64,000 nt of DNA, from positions 496,001-560,000 of the forward strand of contig JAJSPD010000031.1 in NCBI GenBank assembly GCA_021307315.1, in the 5' to 3' direction. Made by a program: the position numbers and the translations under genes. The notes under the pieces are model-generated. The model saw nothing but the letters and a program-made list of their open reading frames with translations, did not search any database and was not told the DNA's origin. The DNA is from Bisporella sp. PMI_857 (taxonomy: Eukaryota > Ascomycota > Leotiomycetes > Helotiales > Helotiaceae). Below are positions 11,445 through 22,842 of the stretch, in pieces. Every line of letters starts with the position of its first letter. Position 1 is the first letter of the stretch.

Positions 11445-13427
11445 ATGGAGTTCAATATATTCGCTATGCCGCCTTCCGCAATATTACTCTTACTATCTGC
11501 AGCATTCCGTGTAACCAACGCCTTGCCATGGTCCGGTCCGATACCGACAAGCGTTTATCAAGCAGATGAATGGTCGCCGCGACCAACACAGTTTCCAGTT
11601 GATCCAAAAGAATTGTTCAGGAGGAAAACCCCAGATATTCGCGTGTGTGGATGGCTTGGAGGAACTTCATCAGAGCCGGCAGTATGTCCAACGGGATCAT
11701 CATGTGTACGCGCTATGAATCATGGATATGTGGGATGCTGTAAGATAGGAGAAAGCTCTTGTACAGAAGGAGTGTATACGAGTTGTGTCGACAAAAATAG
11801 TCAGCAAGAGACAACAGGACCGCAAATCAAGAATAATGGCATATACACATGGTAAGGTTCCACGGACATAATACTATGCAGGAAAGCCCTTTACTAATTG
11901 AGGTTTAAATAGCCCGGACGACACGTTATGTTATAGAAACACGTACCCAGGCAGTTACCTTCAATGGGGTTGCGGAAAGACAGACCAAGCCACGAAGGTT
12001 GAGACGACTTACTCAGGCCAGGCATCAGATGTATTATTACAAGTCGTGTATAGGAAAATTACATTTAGCCCGATGACCGTGTCCGCCACAACCTCATCGG
12101 AATCTTCGAGCACTACAGAGCAAACTACAACTACTACAGAAGAGAGCAGATCAACACCTCCGCCCGCATCGACAACAAGTGCCACAGAATCAACATCAAC
12201 CACGGCAGGAAACACGCAGGCGGCGACAACAGGAGCAGGAGAAGAGGGTGAAGGGAAGTCGAAGAGCAAAGTGAGCGGGGGTGTAATCGCAGCAGGAGTC
12301 ATTGGGAGCGCAGCTTTCGTAATAGCACTTTTGGGTATCATTCTTTTCTTCCTCCGGCGGCGACGCAACCAGCAAAGGAAAGACAGAGGGACATTCATGA
12401 AGTAAGTCTTGCATCAGAACGATCCGAACTTCATGGCTAACAAATCTTCAGCATGAAAGCCAGCGAGTCATCGAATCCCTCACCAGGAAGCTCACAAGGA
12501 CAAATACCGTTCCCACCAGTACTACCCTACTCACCAGAGGACTTCCATACAAACGAGATACAGACACAAAGCCATCCATATTCGCAACCCTACGTCCAAC
12601 CTGATACTCCGCCCCCTGTAGAGATCTCACGCGCCGTATTGACGCCACCAACTGAGTATCAAGGCATTGACCAAAGGATGCGCGAAGACAGTAATGTCAG
12701 TCTCGGCGTGCCGCCATCCTCCTATTATGGGACCTCCCTCGAAAACACACCTTCAATGTATGGTACATCACCGCAACTTAATGTAGATGGCCTGCATGGA
12801 ATCTCGGAAATCGAGAACTTTTCATCGAGCTTTAACGCCGCGATCTCGCAGATGTCACCACCCTCGCCGCCCCCGCCGCAAATGAGCGTCATGACACAAC
12901 CCCCGTCGCACGATAATTACGGTGCAGGCTCGGGATATGGAGGCATGGGTGCGGAGATAAGCATGGGAGCAGCTGGCGTCGCCGCAACTGTCGGTGGCAG
13001 AGATAGAGGAGTAGGACATACATACACATCGGGCTACTCGCCCATAGATGAAGACGACTATGGAACCATGGAAGACTATGGGCCAGTCGGCGATTATGAG
13101 CCTGTGGATGGATATGATCCACTAAATAAAGAAATGGGAATGGCAACCACGGTTCGCGCACCACCCAGCTACCAACCCGTGAGCGGATTCCGCCCCGAAA
13201 CCGTGCGGACGGAGAGCTGGGAGACACCGGCCGTGAGAACAGCCACTCCCCCAAATGCTCCAATCCAAGAGAGAGTGAGCGACAGCACGCCGCGATATCA
13301 ATTAACAGACCGGCCGCCGAGTCGAGGCGTGCCGGTCCTGTACACACCGGGCCAACTAAAAGCCCAGAAGGGCGTGAGGCAGAAACAGAGCTATGACGGG
13401 AAGAACGGGGATGATTTGCAAGCGTAA
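11445..13427 (+). CDS. Single-pass surface protein: Cys-rich ectodomain, Ser/Thr stalk, Mid2-like layout
   Basis: Exons 11445-11851, 11913-12401 and 12452-13427 encode 623 aa. Order of parts: signal peptide (residues 1 to ~26, AILLLLSAAFRVTNA); a Cys-rich domain at about 65-160 with motifs RVCGWLGG, GYVGCC, YTSCVD and CYRNTYPGSYLQWGCG; a Ser/Thr stalk at about 185-245; one membrane helix at about 258-283 followed by RRRR; then a 340-residue Pro/Tyr-rich cytoplasmic tail. This is the topology of fungal wall-stress sensors (Wsc/Mid2), but the ectodomain is not a WSC domain, so sensor function is inferred from layout only. The intron 1 junction creates the Cys of YTCPDDTLC. Polyadenylation-type AATAAA occurs near 13518. 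Confidence 0.85.
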
Positions 13428-14304
13428 GGCACGGGTATCGGATGTATGAAAAATTCTTGTATAGTGTATGTTGAAGAAAACGGATGGGATGGATTGATAC
13501 CCTTCTTTGATGATGTAAATAAAGAACCCTTGTGCAAACAAAATAATAATACCAGCATACAAAAAGCCTCTTGCTACTCTACTCCTTCCTTTTTGGCCAC
13601 GACTTGAGCTTTGGCTATCGGTCTTTATATTGAATCCTTTCCGTTGCTGTCGATACCTTGATTTCGTGCCAGTCAGTCAGTCAGTCAGTCAGTCTACCCA
13701 AGTCCCATCAACCAAAAAGGCAGCCCATGACGGATTAGCACTGCCGCATGCTCCACGTTCATCAGAGATATGCGCGGCCAGACAGATCGAAAGCCTCGGG
13801 GGAGGGAAATAAAATAAAATTAAAACAAAAACCTGGTTCAAAATTAAGTTTGTGGCATTGCAGTATATCCTATAAATCGTGAATACAAACGGTGGCCACG
13901 CTTTCCAATTGCGATGAGATTCGCACAAGTGTGCTCCTTGCATAGTGTAAAAATCGAGTTATCTCAAGCTTCAAGGATATTTGTTAATCAACTTCCTTCA
14001 AGTTGCAAAGGTCGCAAGGTCTTCTATAGATCTCGTACCGATACATGACAACACATACAAACCAAAGATTCAAGCACGGCAAGAGGAGAGGGGGAAAGAG
14101 AGTTTAGATGAAGACATAGGAAATTTTCATTGTAAGGAACCTGTAACCTGTGAACGCCGTGTGTATGCCAGTGCCCTTTTCCCAAAACATGCAACCACCA
14201 ACCACCAATTCTTTTATCCAATGCAGAATCTTGCAACGCTAAATGCAATCATAGCCCTTTATCACGCTTCCTCCTCTACCTGTTCCGGATGCAAGGCCAA
14301 AAAT
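13428..14304. other. Intergenic, convergent 3' ends
   Basis: 877 bp between the stops of the membrane protein (+) and the repeat precursor (-). It contains an AGTC tetranucleotide array at 13671-13694; otherwise I see nothing. Confidence 0.6.
13671..13694. repeat. AGTC tetranucleotide repeat, six units
   Basis: Six perfect copies of AGTC in the convergent 3' region. Confidence 0.95.
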
Positions 14305-15662
14305 TTATGCCTCCTCGGCGGGGTCATCAAGCTCGCGGGCGGTCAAGGAGTTGACGAAGTCATCGTCAGCATCGCGAGTGGTGAGCTCAGGCTCGTCATC
14401 AACCTCGCGGGCCTCAAGCTCCTCAAGTCCACGGGCGGTCAGGGAGTTGACGAACTCATCATCGGCGTCTCTGGTCACGAGGTCGTCGAACTCACGAGCC
14501 TCGAGCTCAACATCACGGGCCTCGAGATCATCGACGTCACGGCTGCGAAGGCTCTTGAAAAAGCTCTCAGCGTTATTGGCACGAGCCTCAAGCTCAGCAT
14601 CGCGGCTTCGGAGAGACTTGAAGAAGCTTTCAGCGTTGTTGCCACGAGCCTCGAGCTCTTCCAATCCACGAGCAGTCAATGAGTTGACAAATTCATCGTC
14701 GGCATCACGAGCCTCAAGCTCAATATCGCGGGCCTCAAGGTCATCGATGTCACGGCTGCGAAGGCTCTTGAAAAAGCTCTCGGCGTTGTTGCCACGAGCC
14801 TCAAGCTCAACGTCGCGGCTTCGGAGAGACTTGAAGAAGCTCTCGGCATTGTTGCCACGGGCCTCTAGCTCCTCGAGACCCCTAGCGGTAAGAGAATTAA
14901 CGAAGTCGTCATCAGCATCACGAGCCTCAAGCTCAACATCGCGAGCCTCAAGGTCATCAATATCACGGCTTCGGAGGCTCTTGAAAAAACTCTCGGCATT
15001 ATTACCACGAGCCTCAAGCTCAACGTCGCGAGCCTCAAGGTCATCAATATCACGGCTTCGGAGGCTCTTGAAAAAACTCTCGGCATTATTGCCACGAGCC
15101 TCGAGTTCCTCCAAGCCTCTAGCGGTGAGGGAGTTCACAAAGTCATCATCAGCATCTCTGGCGACAAGATCATCGAGGTCACGGGCCCAGATGTCACTCT
15201 CCTCTGGCTCAGGCTCGGCCTCACTATGTATCGTTAGTGTACTGAGATGGGCAACTTGATCGGGCACTTACCGAGAGAAGACTGAGGGATAGTCTCTCTT
15301 GATGACTTCCCATTGTTCTTCGGCAGCCTCCGGTTCAGGCTCAGGAGCAGCCTCACGAGAGAAGATATCTGATTTTGGGACGTCTACCTCTTGCCAGGCC
15401 TCTGGTGCAGCCTCACTAGAAGGTTGTTAGTAATCATGGTCTACAATACTTCAAAAAGAGTCCTACCGTGTGAAGAGATCTGGGTTTGCGCTCCTGACAG
15501 CCAACCACTCGTCACTGTCATTTGTTAGCTCATGCTTCTCCTGCTACATGGATCTATTCAATAAAAAAGGTACCGTTTAGTGTTCTCCTGCCAGGCAAGA
15601 GGAGCTGCCAGAGCTGGAATAGCGTTCAAGAGACCAATGCTGATTGCGAGTGTGGTTCTCAT
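14305..15662 (-). CDS. Secreted repetitive precursor protein (Kex2-processed-repeat-like)
   Basis: Exons 15662-15574, 15514-15467, 15415-15272 and 15223-14305 encode 399 aa. Residues 1-19 form a clean signal peptide ending ALA. A leader of three modules follows: DEWLAVRSANPDLFTR (31-46), EAAPEAWQEVDVPKSDIFSR (47-66) and a third that ends WEVIKRDYPSVFSR (to 94). Each has a Trp and ends [PS]-[DS]-[LIV]-F-[ST]-R. From about 117 to 390 come six copies of NNAESFFKSLRSRD and five of DADD(D/E)FVNSLTAR, joined by LEARD/ELEAR links. The layout recalls alpha-pheromone-type and other fungal Kex2-processed precursors, with KR at two sites and EA/AP/EP dipeptides suited to a Ste13-type trimming enzyme, but most repeat junctions are monobasic. 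It has no pheromone core I recognise and no Cys. Function unknown. TATAAAG lies about 170 nt upstream (15836-15830). Confidence 0.82.
14340..15180 (-). repeat. In-frame coding repeats, including an 87-bp tandem duplication
   Basis: The repeats lie inside exon 4 of the precursor gene. Two adjacent 87-bp copies (29 residues each) at about 14928-15100 differ at only a couple of positions, so duplication is recent or copies are kept alike by conversion. The other copies have diverged more. Confidence 0.9.
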
Positions 15663-17926
15663 TTTGAAAGTAGTTTATGAATATAGGTAGATAGTAAGGA
15701 AAGAAGAAGCGATATGAATATATCAGATTCACCTGAATAGGTCTAAAGAAAGAACTACGCTTTGTAGTGAAGAATTGATGAGATGAGATGAGGATGATGA
15801 ATGAAAATCAGACTATGAGATATACGAGGCTTTATATCAAGTTCACGCAAGAGACCAACGCTCTGGATTGTGGATGGAATAGACGAGTTGGAAGACATCA
15901 CTACATCACCAGGAGTTAGAGCTCGGGTACTTCATCCCTCAACCATCGGATTTGAATCCCTTGGGAGTATCTGTCGAGGTCGGTAATCCACTGTATGCTG
16001 TATGTGGGAGAAGTATGAGGCGGCTTTCGAAATCCTTGGCGTGTCGAGGAAGCGAGGAAGCGGGATGAGAGGCGCAGCAGGAAGGAAGCGAACAACAACA
16101 CCACAGTGCGGTAGGCGAGGGAATCAACTTTCTGAGAAATGGTCAAATCCCAGGTGGCTGAGCTTTTTATTGATGTATGTAAGCCTGCGTCATTGGTTCC
16201 TGATGGCTTTATAAGTTACAACGTTTTGTGCCATGGTGACCCACACGTGATGCGGTTATAGCTCCGCAAGCACTTCATCTCGACCATCTGCCACTGATGA
16301 TTGTGCAGTTTAGTTTACACAAGACTCCAACCAACACTCCTTACAAACAAATCGAGGCTCAAGTGGGCGAAGCAGAAACGAGGATCATGAAGACAGATCT
16401 AGAACCTACGCAATCTTTTCTCGCTAAGGCAAATTGTACGATAACAACCTTCCCAGAACTTGGCGAACAATTTGACTTTGCAAGGCATTCGGACCCCAAA
16501 TGGATAGATAAACCCCTTAAGAGGACTCCAGTTTCCTGGGAAATTGAAAGAGCATGCGAAATCGAAATAACTTTGAAAACTTTGAGGAGATTTGCACCAC
16601 TTCCGTCGTCTGCCTTGAATCGAGCCATCCCCACAATAGAAATGGAGGAGACTGGAAAGGGAAAACGATCAAAGATGAATTCACAGGATAGAAAATACAA
16701 TACTATACACTCAACGCCTTAGCTCTTCAGCCACTAGCGAAGACCACGTGTAAATTACTTGGAGTACACACAGGTTGCATATATGTCGACATTCCTCATA
16801 ACAACCTATGGCATGTATGATCAAGCAGATTTGGAGACCCTAAACAGCCTGGGACAATGGAGGGAGTGCACTTCACAACGCGTTATATATAAAAGGGGAA
16901 GTTGCTGATAGAGAGAAAGCACAGTCCTTTTCTCTCTGGGTACCTTTCCGTTGATCCGTCACAAGTGTTGATATAGTGCTCTCCGAACGCTTCTGGGAAC
17001 CATTTGGTCATGAAATTCTAGACGGGAAGGAATATTTTTCTACCCATAGATCGCAGATTATGGTTAGATACTGCATTGCTTCATTAGGGTGTTGATACGC
17101 TGTTGCTTTATTGCGTTGCCGCAGTATTGATATACTCCCGCGTCCGTACACATGCAAACCACTTCAATATCAGTATCAGCTCAAAATTCTGTCCAGCATC
17201 GACCTGTTTAATCATGGCCCAACGATGGTCACATATTTTTAATGCTTCGAAAATTTCTAACAGATCCCACACTACCTCAGTCCTCGCTCAATGGTTTAAG
17301 ATGTTGGGCCGAGGAAGAAATAAGATGTACAATCCTCAGCTGGAAATTGGTCATGGCCTAAAAAAGGTTGCTGCAAGGTTTCGTGAATATGTGGGTTTGT
17401 TATTCTATGGCTTCCTTCGATAAAAGCCACTCACTGAAGGGGGCTTCGCCAAGCATATAAGTATGACCAACTTTCGTGTCCTTCCTGTTCTGTCCCGCCT
17501 TCTGTGGTCACGTAATAAAATATTGGTCAGAACTGGCCTGTTTTTCTTATGGCTACACATACAATCCAGCCCCATAACTCAGACTGATGCTACCTTAATC
17601 GATTTCTGCTCGGAAATCCTTCATGTTACTATGGCCAAGACCTTACCAAAGATCTCAATGAGCGGTCATACGCTCTGGTTAGGAACGATGCCTCCAATAT
17701 ATCTACAAATTCTTCACCAAAGAGTGAGACGCAGTCATATACCAAGACTATTACTGCTTGTTGAGCTAAAAGCGCGAAGCGTAGGAGTAATTCCCCAGTT
17801 CGGTAACAAGAGGAAATGTGAACTGTATAAAGAGATTCTCTCTCCCAAGGATCTCTTCTAATCCGTCAAGGAGTTGCTTTAGCATTTTCGGCAGTAAATT
17901 CTCGAGAATTCACAGTTTCGTCTATA
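15663..17926. other. Gene-poor, 2.3 kb
   Basis: The proximal 200 bp is the promoter of the repeat precursor. Open frames of 60-141 codons at 16297-16722 (+), 17103-17423 (+) and 17463-17861 (+) show no family resemblance, no domain and no consistent splice partner, so I do not call them genes. Confidence 0.5.
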
Positions 17927-19290
17927 ATGATGCGTCCTTTCTCTTTGCTCTACGCCCCAGCTGTGGTCGGGCTCCTCCAAGGGGTTCTAGCTACTCCAGC
18001 AATGGATAATTACAATATCGTCTGGGCAAGTGATATGAATGGAGCGCAAGGCTCTCTGATCACTAAAGGTTTGTGGGATTATCGAATCACAAATCCTTCG
18101 CACAACGACAATAACGAGCTACAATGGTATCAGAGTAATACCAAGAATGCCTTCCTGACTGGTGCAGGTACGGCTTGGATTGCACCAGGTATGCCTGCAA
18201 GCAGTAATAGAGCTCAAATAATAGAAACCCGTTGACCTAGAGTCTCTTAGTGCACGAGTCAGATGGAAGATGAACTTCAGCTCGCCTATCACCCCGCAGT
18301 AGCTTCGCCTGCAACGCAGGGAAGAAAATGGTCATTCAAGCTAAGATCAAATTGGGTCAAGCTGCTGCAGACAGACGTAAAGGCATTTGGCCTGCGTTTT
18401 GGATCCTTGGAGATAGATGTAAGCATATGTCTCTAACACGATCTCTTTGGAAAAAATGAGAGAGTAACGACGCAATTCATTTCTGCCGTTGTTGCTGTAG
18501 TAGTTCAGCTAGATGTTGCATGCATGACTAACTCTGATACTCCTCAGGCCGATCTCCTGGTAATTGGCCCGCCTGTGGAGAGATGGTGAGTAGCCATCTT
18601 CGAACTTAATTCCCAACTACCAAATTTATATGTGAGCTCTTGGAGCATCAAAATCTTAATGAGAACATACAAATTTTGGCCGCTAAAACTTTTAAAATTC
18701 CATTACTGTCAAAAGTCCTCTGAACCTAGGGAAACTAAGTTTGTGTCATTATAGGACATTTTGGAGCTTGCAAATGGGATCTACCAACACTGTTAATGTC
18801 CAGTTCGTATTCAATTTCATTTTTTTTTGAGGGGGGGATTATTTCAAGAAGGCCGATAGCCCGAAGACATGTCCAAAGGCTCTGTTGGCCTTAACAACTT
18901 CCAGAGAAGACACGCTAAATATGCTTTAGTTGGGGCAGAAATGGGTTGCGTAGTCTAAAAGGCAAGCGTGACTTTGACCGCACAAAGTATGTGTCCATTT
19001 CTGTTTTATGCCCAACCTCAAACCAACGTTTCGAAATGTTCTAGATTCAATACCTTATCGAACTTTTACCCGCTAACTCGAGTTTCCCCCACTAGATTTC
19101 ACACTTACGCTGCTAAGATTGACCGAACCTCTGGAACATGGCAAATCCAAAACATCAAGTTCTACCTCGACGAGATGCAGTTCCACGAAGTCACTGGAGC
19201 ACAGGTTCGAGAAATTGAAGACTGGGCAATTCTTGCTTGGAACCCATTCTTCGTTATCATGAATATTGCTGTTGGAGGTAATTATCCGGG
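17927..19290 (+). pseudogene. Decayed GH16-family secreted endo-glucanase
   Basis: The reading begins well: a signal peptide (residues 1 to ~22), YNIVWASDMNGAQGSL, then NNELQWYQSNTKNAFLTGAGT, all GH16 hallmarks. Later pieces are KKMVIQAKIKLG with GIWPAFWILGD (18330-18420), NWPACGEM (to about 18585), the catalytic strand remainder DILELANGIYQ after an intron (18755-18800), and FHTYAAKIDRTSGTWQ to NIAVGGNYPG (19100-19290). Between these, a TAG follows SSPITPQ (18304), a TAA follows YQHC, the loop expected after YQ is missing, and everything after NYPG is replaced by unrelated sequence. The catalytic ExDxxE framework (GEM/DILE) survives. More than one lesion makes a pseudogene likelier than misplaced splice sites. 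Active relatives cut beta-1,3(4)-glucans outside the cell. Confidence 0.7.
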
Positions 19291-20839
19291 GTGTCTCTAC
19301 ACCGTAGAGATCTTGCTCTGTGCATTCGGCGACTGGATTGGGATAATGCTTTCGTGGAAAGAAAAAGTCGAGGAAGGGAAACATATGTATTGGTGTGTAC
19401 AAAGTATACTTTTTGTTTATGTTTTGTAATAAGCTCCTGTTCTTTTTGGAAATATCAGGAAGGTAACAAGAGGGAAGGAATGGATATATATGCGGTGATT
19501 TGAGGACACGGCCAGTCAGTAGAGGTGCTTGAATGAATGAAGAAAGCATGTAAGAGTGTGAAATAGGGTTGAAGTAGATGTCGTCAATGGTGCCTTACGT
19601 TATGTGTGGACGAAGGCCAAAATGGCATCAGGAAAGATTGGAAAGACAAAATGTTGTGAATGCTGCTTCATGAATTGGTAAGATCCGTGCTAAATGACTG
19701 AACATCTCTCTCTTTCTTTTTCACGTGTCTTAAATGGAACATCCTACGATTTCAGTAGACATAGCATATCTCGGCACTCTGGTAGCTTTCCTCCTGCAGA
19801 TCTCGATGTTTTCCTTAGGAGAAAGCCCCTTCTCTATATCACTCACCGCCTAGCTCATACTTCTCACGCCTCTGGTGACCACACCGCTTATGCCTTATAT
19901 TCATAACTCTGTTTGCATGGTGGCATGGACTCTATCGATCGCCAAGTCTATGCATAAGTGTAGGACTATAGACACTTGCCTGATAACAGGTAGGATGGCC
20001 CAAGTTACAGCATCTCCATTCAAACCTCGGACTGGCGATGTGGCTTACGGTAGCTGAGGAGAGTAGTGGCCAAGAGTACCTAGCGGGCTAGTTTAGTGAA
20101 GGCATGTCAAATGCGATTTCTGATAACAATGTGATGTGGGCGCCTTCGGTCATATAATGAGGCAATAGTCTGCGGGATAAGTATTCTTGAAACTAATTGG
20201 AGTAAGAACAAAGGTTCAGTTTGTCGGCATAAAGAAATCTAGAAAAGAGCTTATAAATTAACTTACAATCAAACGTCATACTGAATCTGTGGGAGCGCAT
20301 ATCCCAATTACCGATGTATGCTTTATTTAGGTCCATGATTAATTAAAAGCAAACGTACTTCGTTGTCTAGTACAATCATTGTGATGACAAAAGAAGAAGA
20401 TGAGCTGTGCCAAAAGTAATAAATAAGAGCAAATACATGATAGATGTACTATAAACCTTGAAATATTGATGCAATATCTTACCGACTGGCCAATGTACAC
20501 TACCTGACGAGCCGCCTGTTAATGTATAAAACATTTTAGTACCTTAGAACTAGGATTTGTATTAAGAAGCCCGAGTTCTAAAATAAGGTAAACCTAGTAT
20601 TAAATGAAATGATGCCACGAAGCTATTAGTTATTAGTTATTAGTTATAAATTAGTTATTATAAGTATACTTTAGCGAAAGCTGGAGATTTTTTGAATGGC
20701 GTGTCTTTCCTTTCCTTGAAGTCTTGTCCCGTAACAAGCTATAAACCGTTAGGAAAAGCTAGAGATATGGCTGTGCTGACTCGCTCCATGTTTGAGTTTG
20801 GGAGTTTAAAGATGTAGACGAGTTTTCTTCTTCGTTCTT
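19291..20839. other. AT-rich intergenic stretch
   Basis: 1.5 kb with no recognised gene. The distal half (20300-20700) is markedly AT-rich and includes a 7-bp tandem repeat at 20625-20661. Confidence 0.55.
20625..20661. repeat. Short AT-rich tandem repeat (unit ATTAGTT)
   Basis: Three adjacent ATTAGTT units followed by a degenerate ATAAATTAGTTATTA copy. Confidence 0.8.
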
Positions 20840-22842
20840 CTATATGTCTATGTTGAAGCTCTTTGTAATAGATGCTGGCTGTGTAACCGGAAGTATCTTT
20901 TCATCCAGCCAGTTCTCCCAGAATCTGACACCCTCAATGCTCTCTTCTCTACATAAATATCCCATTTCCTCGACCATCTCTAATTCTTCCTCAGCGACGC
21001 CGATACTCCAGCCGAATCGCTCTGCTACATCCTGAGCAGTTACACCACGACCAAATCCCTGCCAGTCCCAAGGAACTTCATGTTCTGGTGGGAAAGAGTG
21101 TAGATCGTACAACCATGCTAGTATCGCCTTGATCGTCTTCTCGTCAGTTCTATCACTGCCTTGAACGACCAGGACACCGCTTTTGAACTTTCGTAGGCGA
21201 AGTGGCAATTTGAGAGTCTCCCACATCCTGGCCGCCTTCTCAAAATCAAGAGGACTGACCAGTTCAATGCCTCCACGGGCGCGGTTAAATATGGCCCAGA
21301 GGTCGACAAGACTGATGATGCCTCCTGATTTGCGAAGAACCCCTCGAGCATCATCTGTCAAAAACTCAGCCAAATTCCTTGACAACTCAGAAATATACAA
21401 TGATTCGGAGTTTGTCCCGCCTAGCATATCCTTCGTGGTGACTAAGCCAAGGGCGTTCGCGACAGCATTTGACTCTGATCCATTCCCATTACTATTTGCG
21501 AAGGACTCCGCAAGAGCGATAATCTCCTTCGCCGATGTCATTAATGCTTCAAGGTCTTCAAAAGCGTTGCCTATGACTAGTTCATTATTCTTCCTTACAT
21601 CGAGACGTCTCTGCTCGAGTCCTGCAATCCCAACTGTCTTTACTCTCTCTCCAGTAGGAGTAGACGACCCAGAACCACCTTCTTGTCCACGATCTGGTTT
21701 TGGTACAGGTGGGGCACCTTGCAAAAGCCATTTCCGCTGCGTCATGCACCCCTTGAGACGCTCGTGAAATATCTTTTCGCCGCCTCCACGAAATGAGAGC
21801 TTGATACTTTCTTTATTCTCTGTTCCTGGAGCTGGAAGTTGATTTAGACTTGGCCCCGGTGATTCCGTCCGTGGCTCTAATGGGGAGGGTTGTATCACAG
21901 GGCTTTCAGATATTAAAGGAGCTCCACAGAGCTCGCATGACATTAGTGAAGGATGGTTGAGAAATGTGCATCTTGGACACTGGGTTGATGCTCCAGTCCC
22001 ATGAGAAGTATTATTCTTATCATTGGGAAGACCTAGACTAGCAGATGTATTTATACTTATCTCTGGCTTGGGTGGGAAAGGCTCAGGAGCACCTCGAAGC
22101 GGAATAGAACTTCTCAAAGGTACTGGAGCCTGCACAGGCGGCCGATTTGCAGCATTCGAGATAGCAGCTTTCAGCACATGAGCAAGAGGAGGCTTGATTC
22201 CACAAGCTAAACATGGCGCTAATGTATGGATGCTCGCAGTTTCCGGGTCGAAATTTGAAGGCACGGGATTCGAGAAAGAACAGATGGGGCATATCCAAGT
22301 GGCCGCGCTTTTTGGGGAGGACTCGACTGGTGGCAAATGAAACGGACTCTCTCCACGAGAAAGTGGTGATGCCGTAGCACTCCTAGACGGAGCAGCTAGG
22401 CTGGAAATGCCTCTATTCTGTACTGAAGATCTCTTAGACGGCTTTGGAACTAGAGTTATCTTTGCAGATGATTTAAGAAAGCCCGCCTATACTTTGTCAG
22501 CATGATGTCATTGGATATTGATCAAGAAGACATGCATAAAACTCATATCGGTCAATTTCTTTTAATTCAATGGCAACAGAGTTCTTTCGGGGCTCTTCAT
22601 TATCAACATAGCATATTCGATGCGAAGTCAAGTAGACCTGTCCATTTTGATGATCTGGGATCTTGAATTTACTAAAGGTCAACATATTAGCAAAGCACAC
22701 GATCACATGAATTTCTCCTCTAAATTGCTTGAATATCTTACCCTTCATAGAGGCCCACATTGTCCTGAACAAAGATCAGAACCTCATCTGGTAGATAAGA
22801 CGGCCTCAAAGCAGTAGTGAGGTCGATGTGCTTCAGAAACAT
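20840..22842 (-). CDS. VPS36: ESCRT-II subunit Vps36
   Basis: Part of ESCRT-II, which sorts ubiquitinated cargo on endosomes. Exons 22842-22742, 22671-22536 and 22486-20840 encode 627 aa, near yeast Vps36 (566). The N-terminus (FLKHIDLTTALRPSYLPDEV, then GQVYLTSHRICYVDNEEPRK) is the GLUE domain. Two NZF-type zinc fingers interrupt it, one loose (CPIC..CLAC) and one canonical (CPRCTFLNHPSLMSCELCG). The region KLSFRGGGEKIFHERLKGCM resumes GLUE, and the C-terminal half (FEDLEALMTSAKEIIALA onward) is the EAP45 winged-helix core. Intron 2 starts with GC rather than GT: only GCATGT..ATAG (22535-22487) joins YEFY to AGFLKSS in frame. The gene is divergent from the THP3-like gene. Confidence 0.93.

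Noticed and set aside
12009..12398. A 129-codon Val-rich minus-strand frame
   Set aside because: Complement of the Ser/Thr stalk of the Cys-rich membrane protein.
14351..15259. A 302-codon Ser/Arg-rich open frame on the plus strand
   Set aside because: It is the complement of the acidic repeat precursor; the repeats keep it open. The minus strand has the signal peptide, introns and clean phases.
15940..15975. A tRNA B-box-like string (GGATTTGAATCCC)
   Set aside because: No A-box at the right distance and no cloverleaf could be folded around it.
16297..16722. A 141-codon plus-strand frame
   Set aside because: No domain, no signal peptide, no conserved block and no splice partner. It may be real but I cannot support it.
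17463..17861. A 132-codon plus-strand frame upstream of the GH16 remnant
   Set aside because: Composition looks like chance translation of intergenic DNA; nothing recognisable.
20531..20610. Weak inverted repeat around ACCTTAGAACT / AGTTCTAAAATAAGGT
   Set aside because: Arms are short and imperfect in very AT-rich DNA, and no target duplication is seen.
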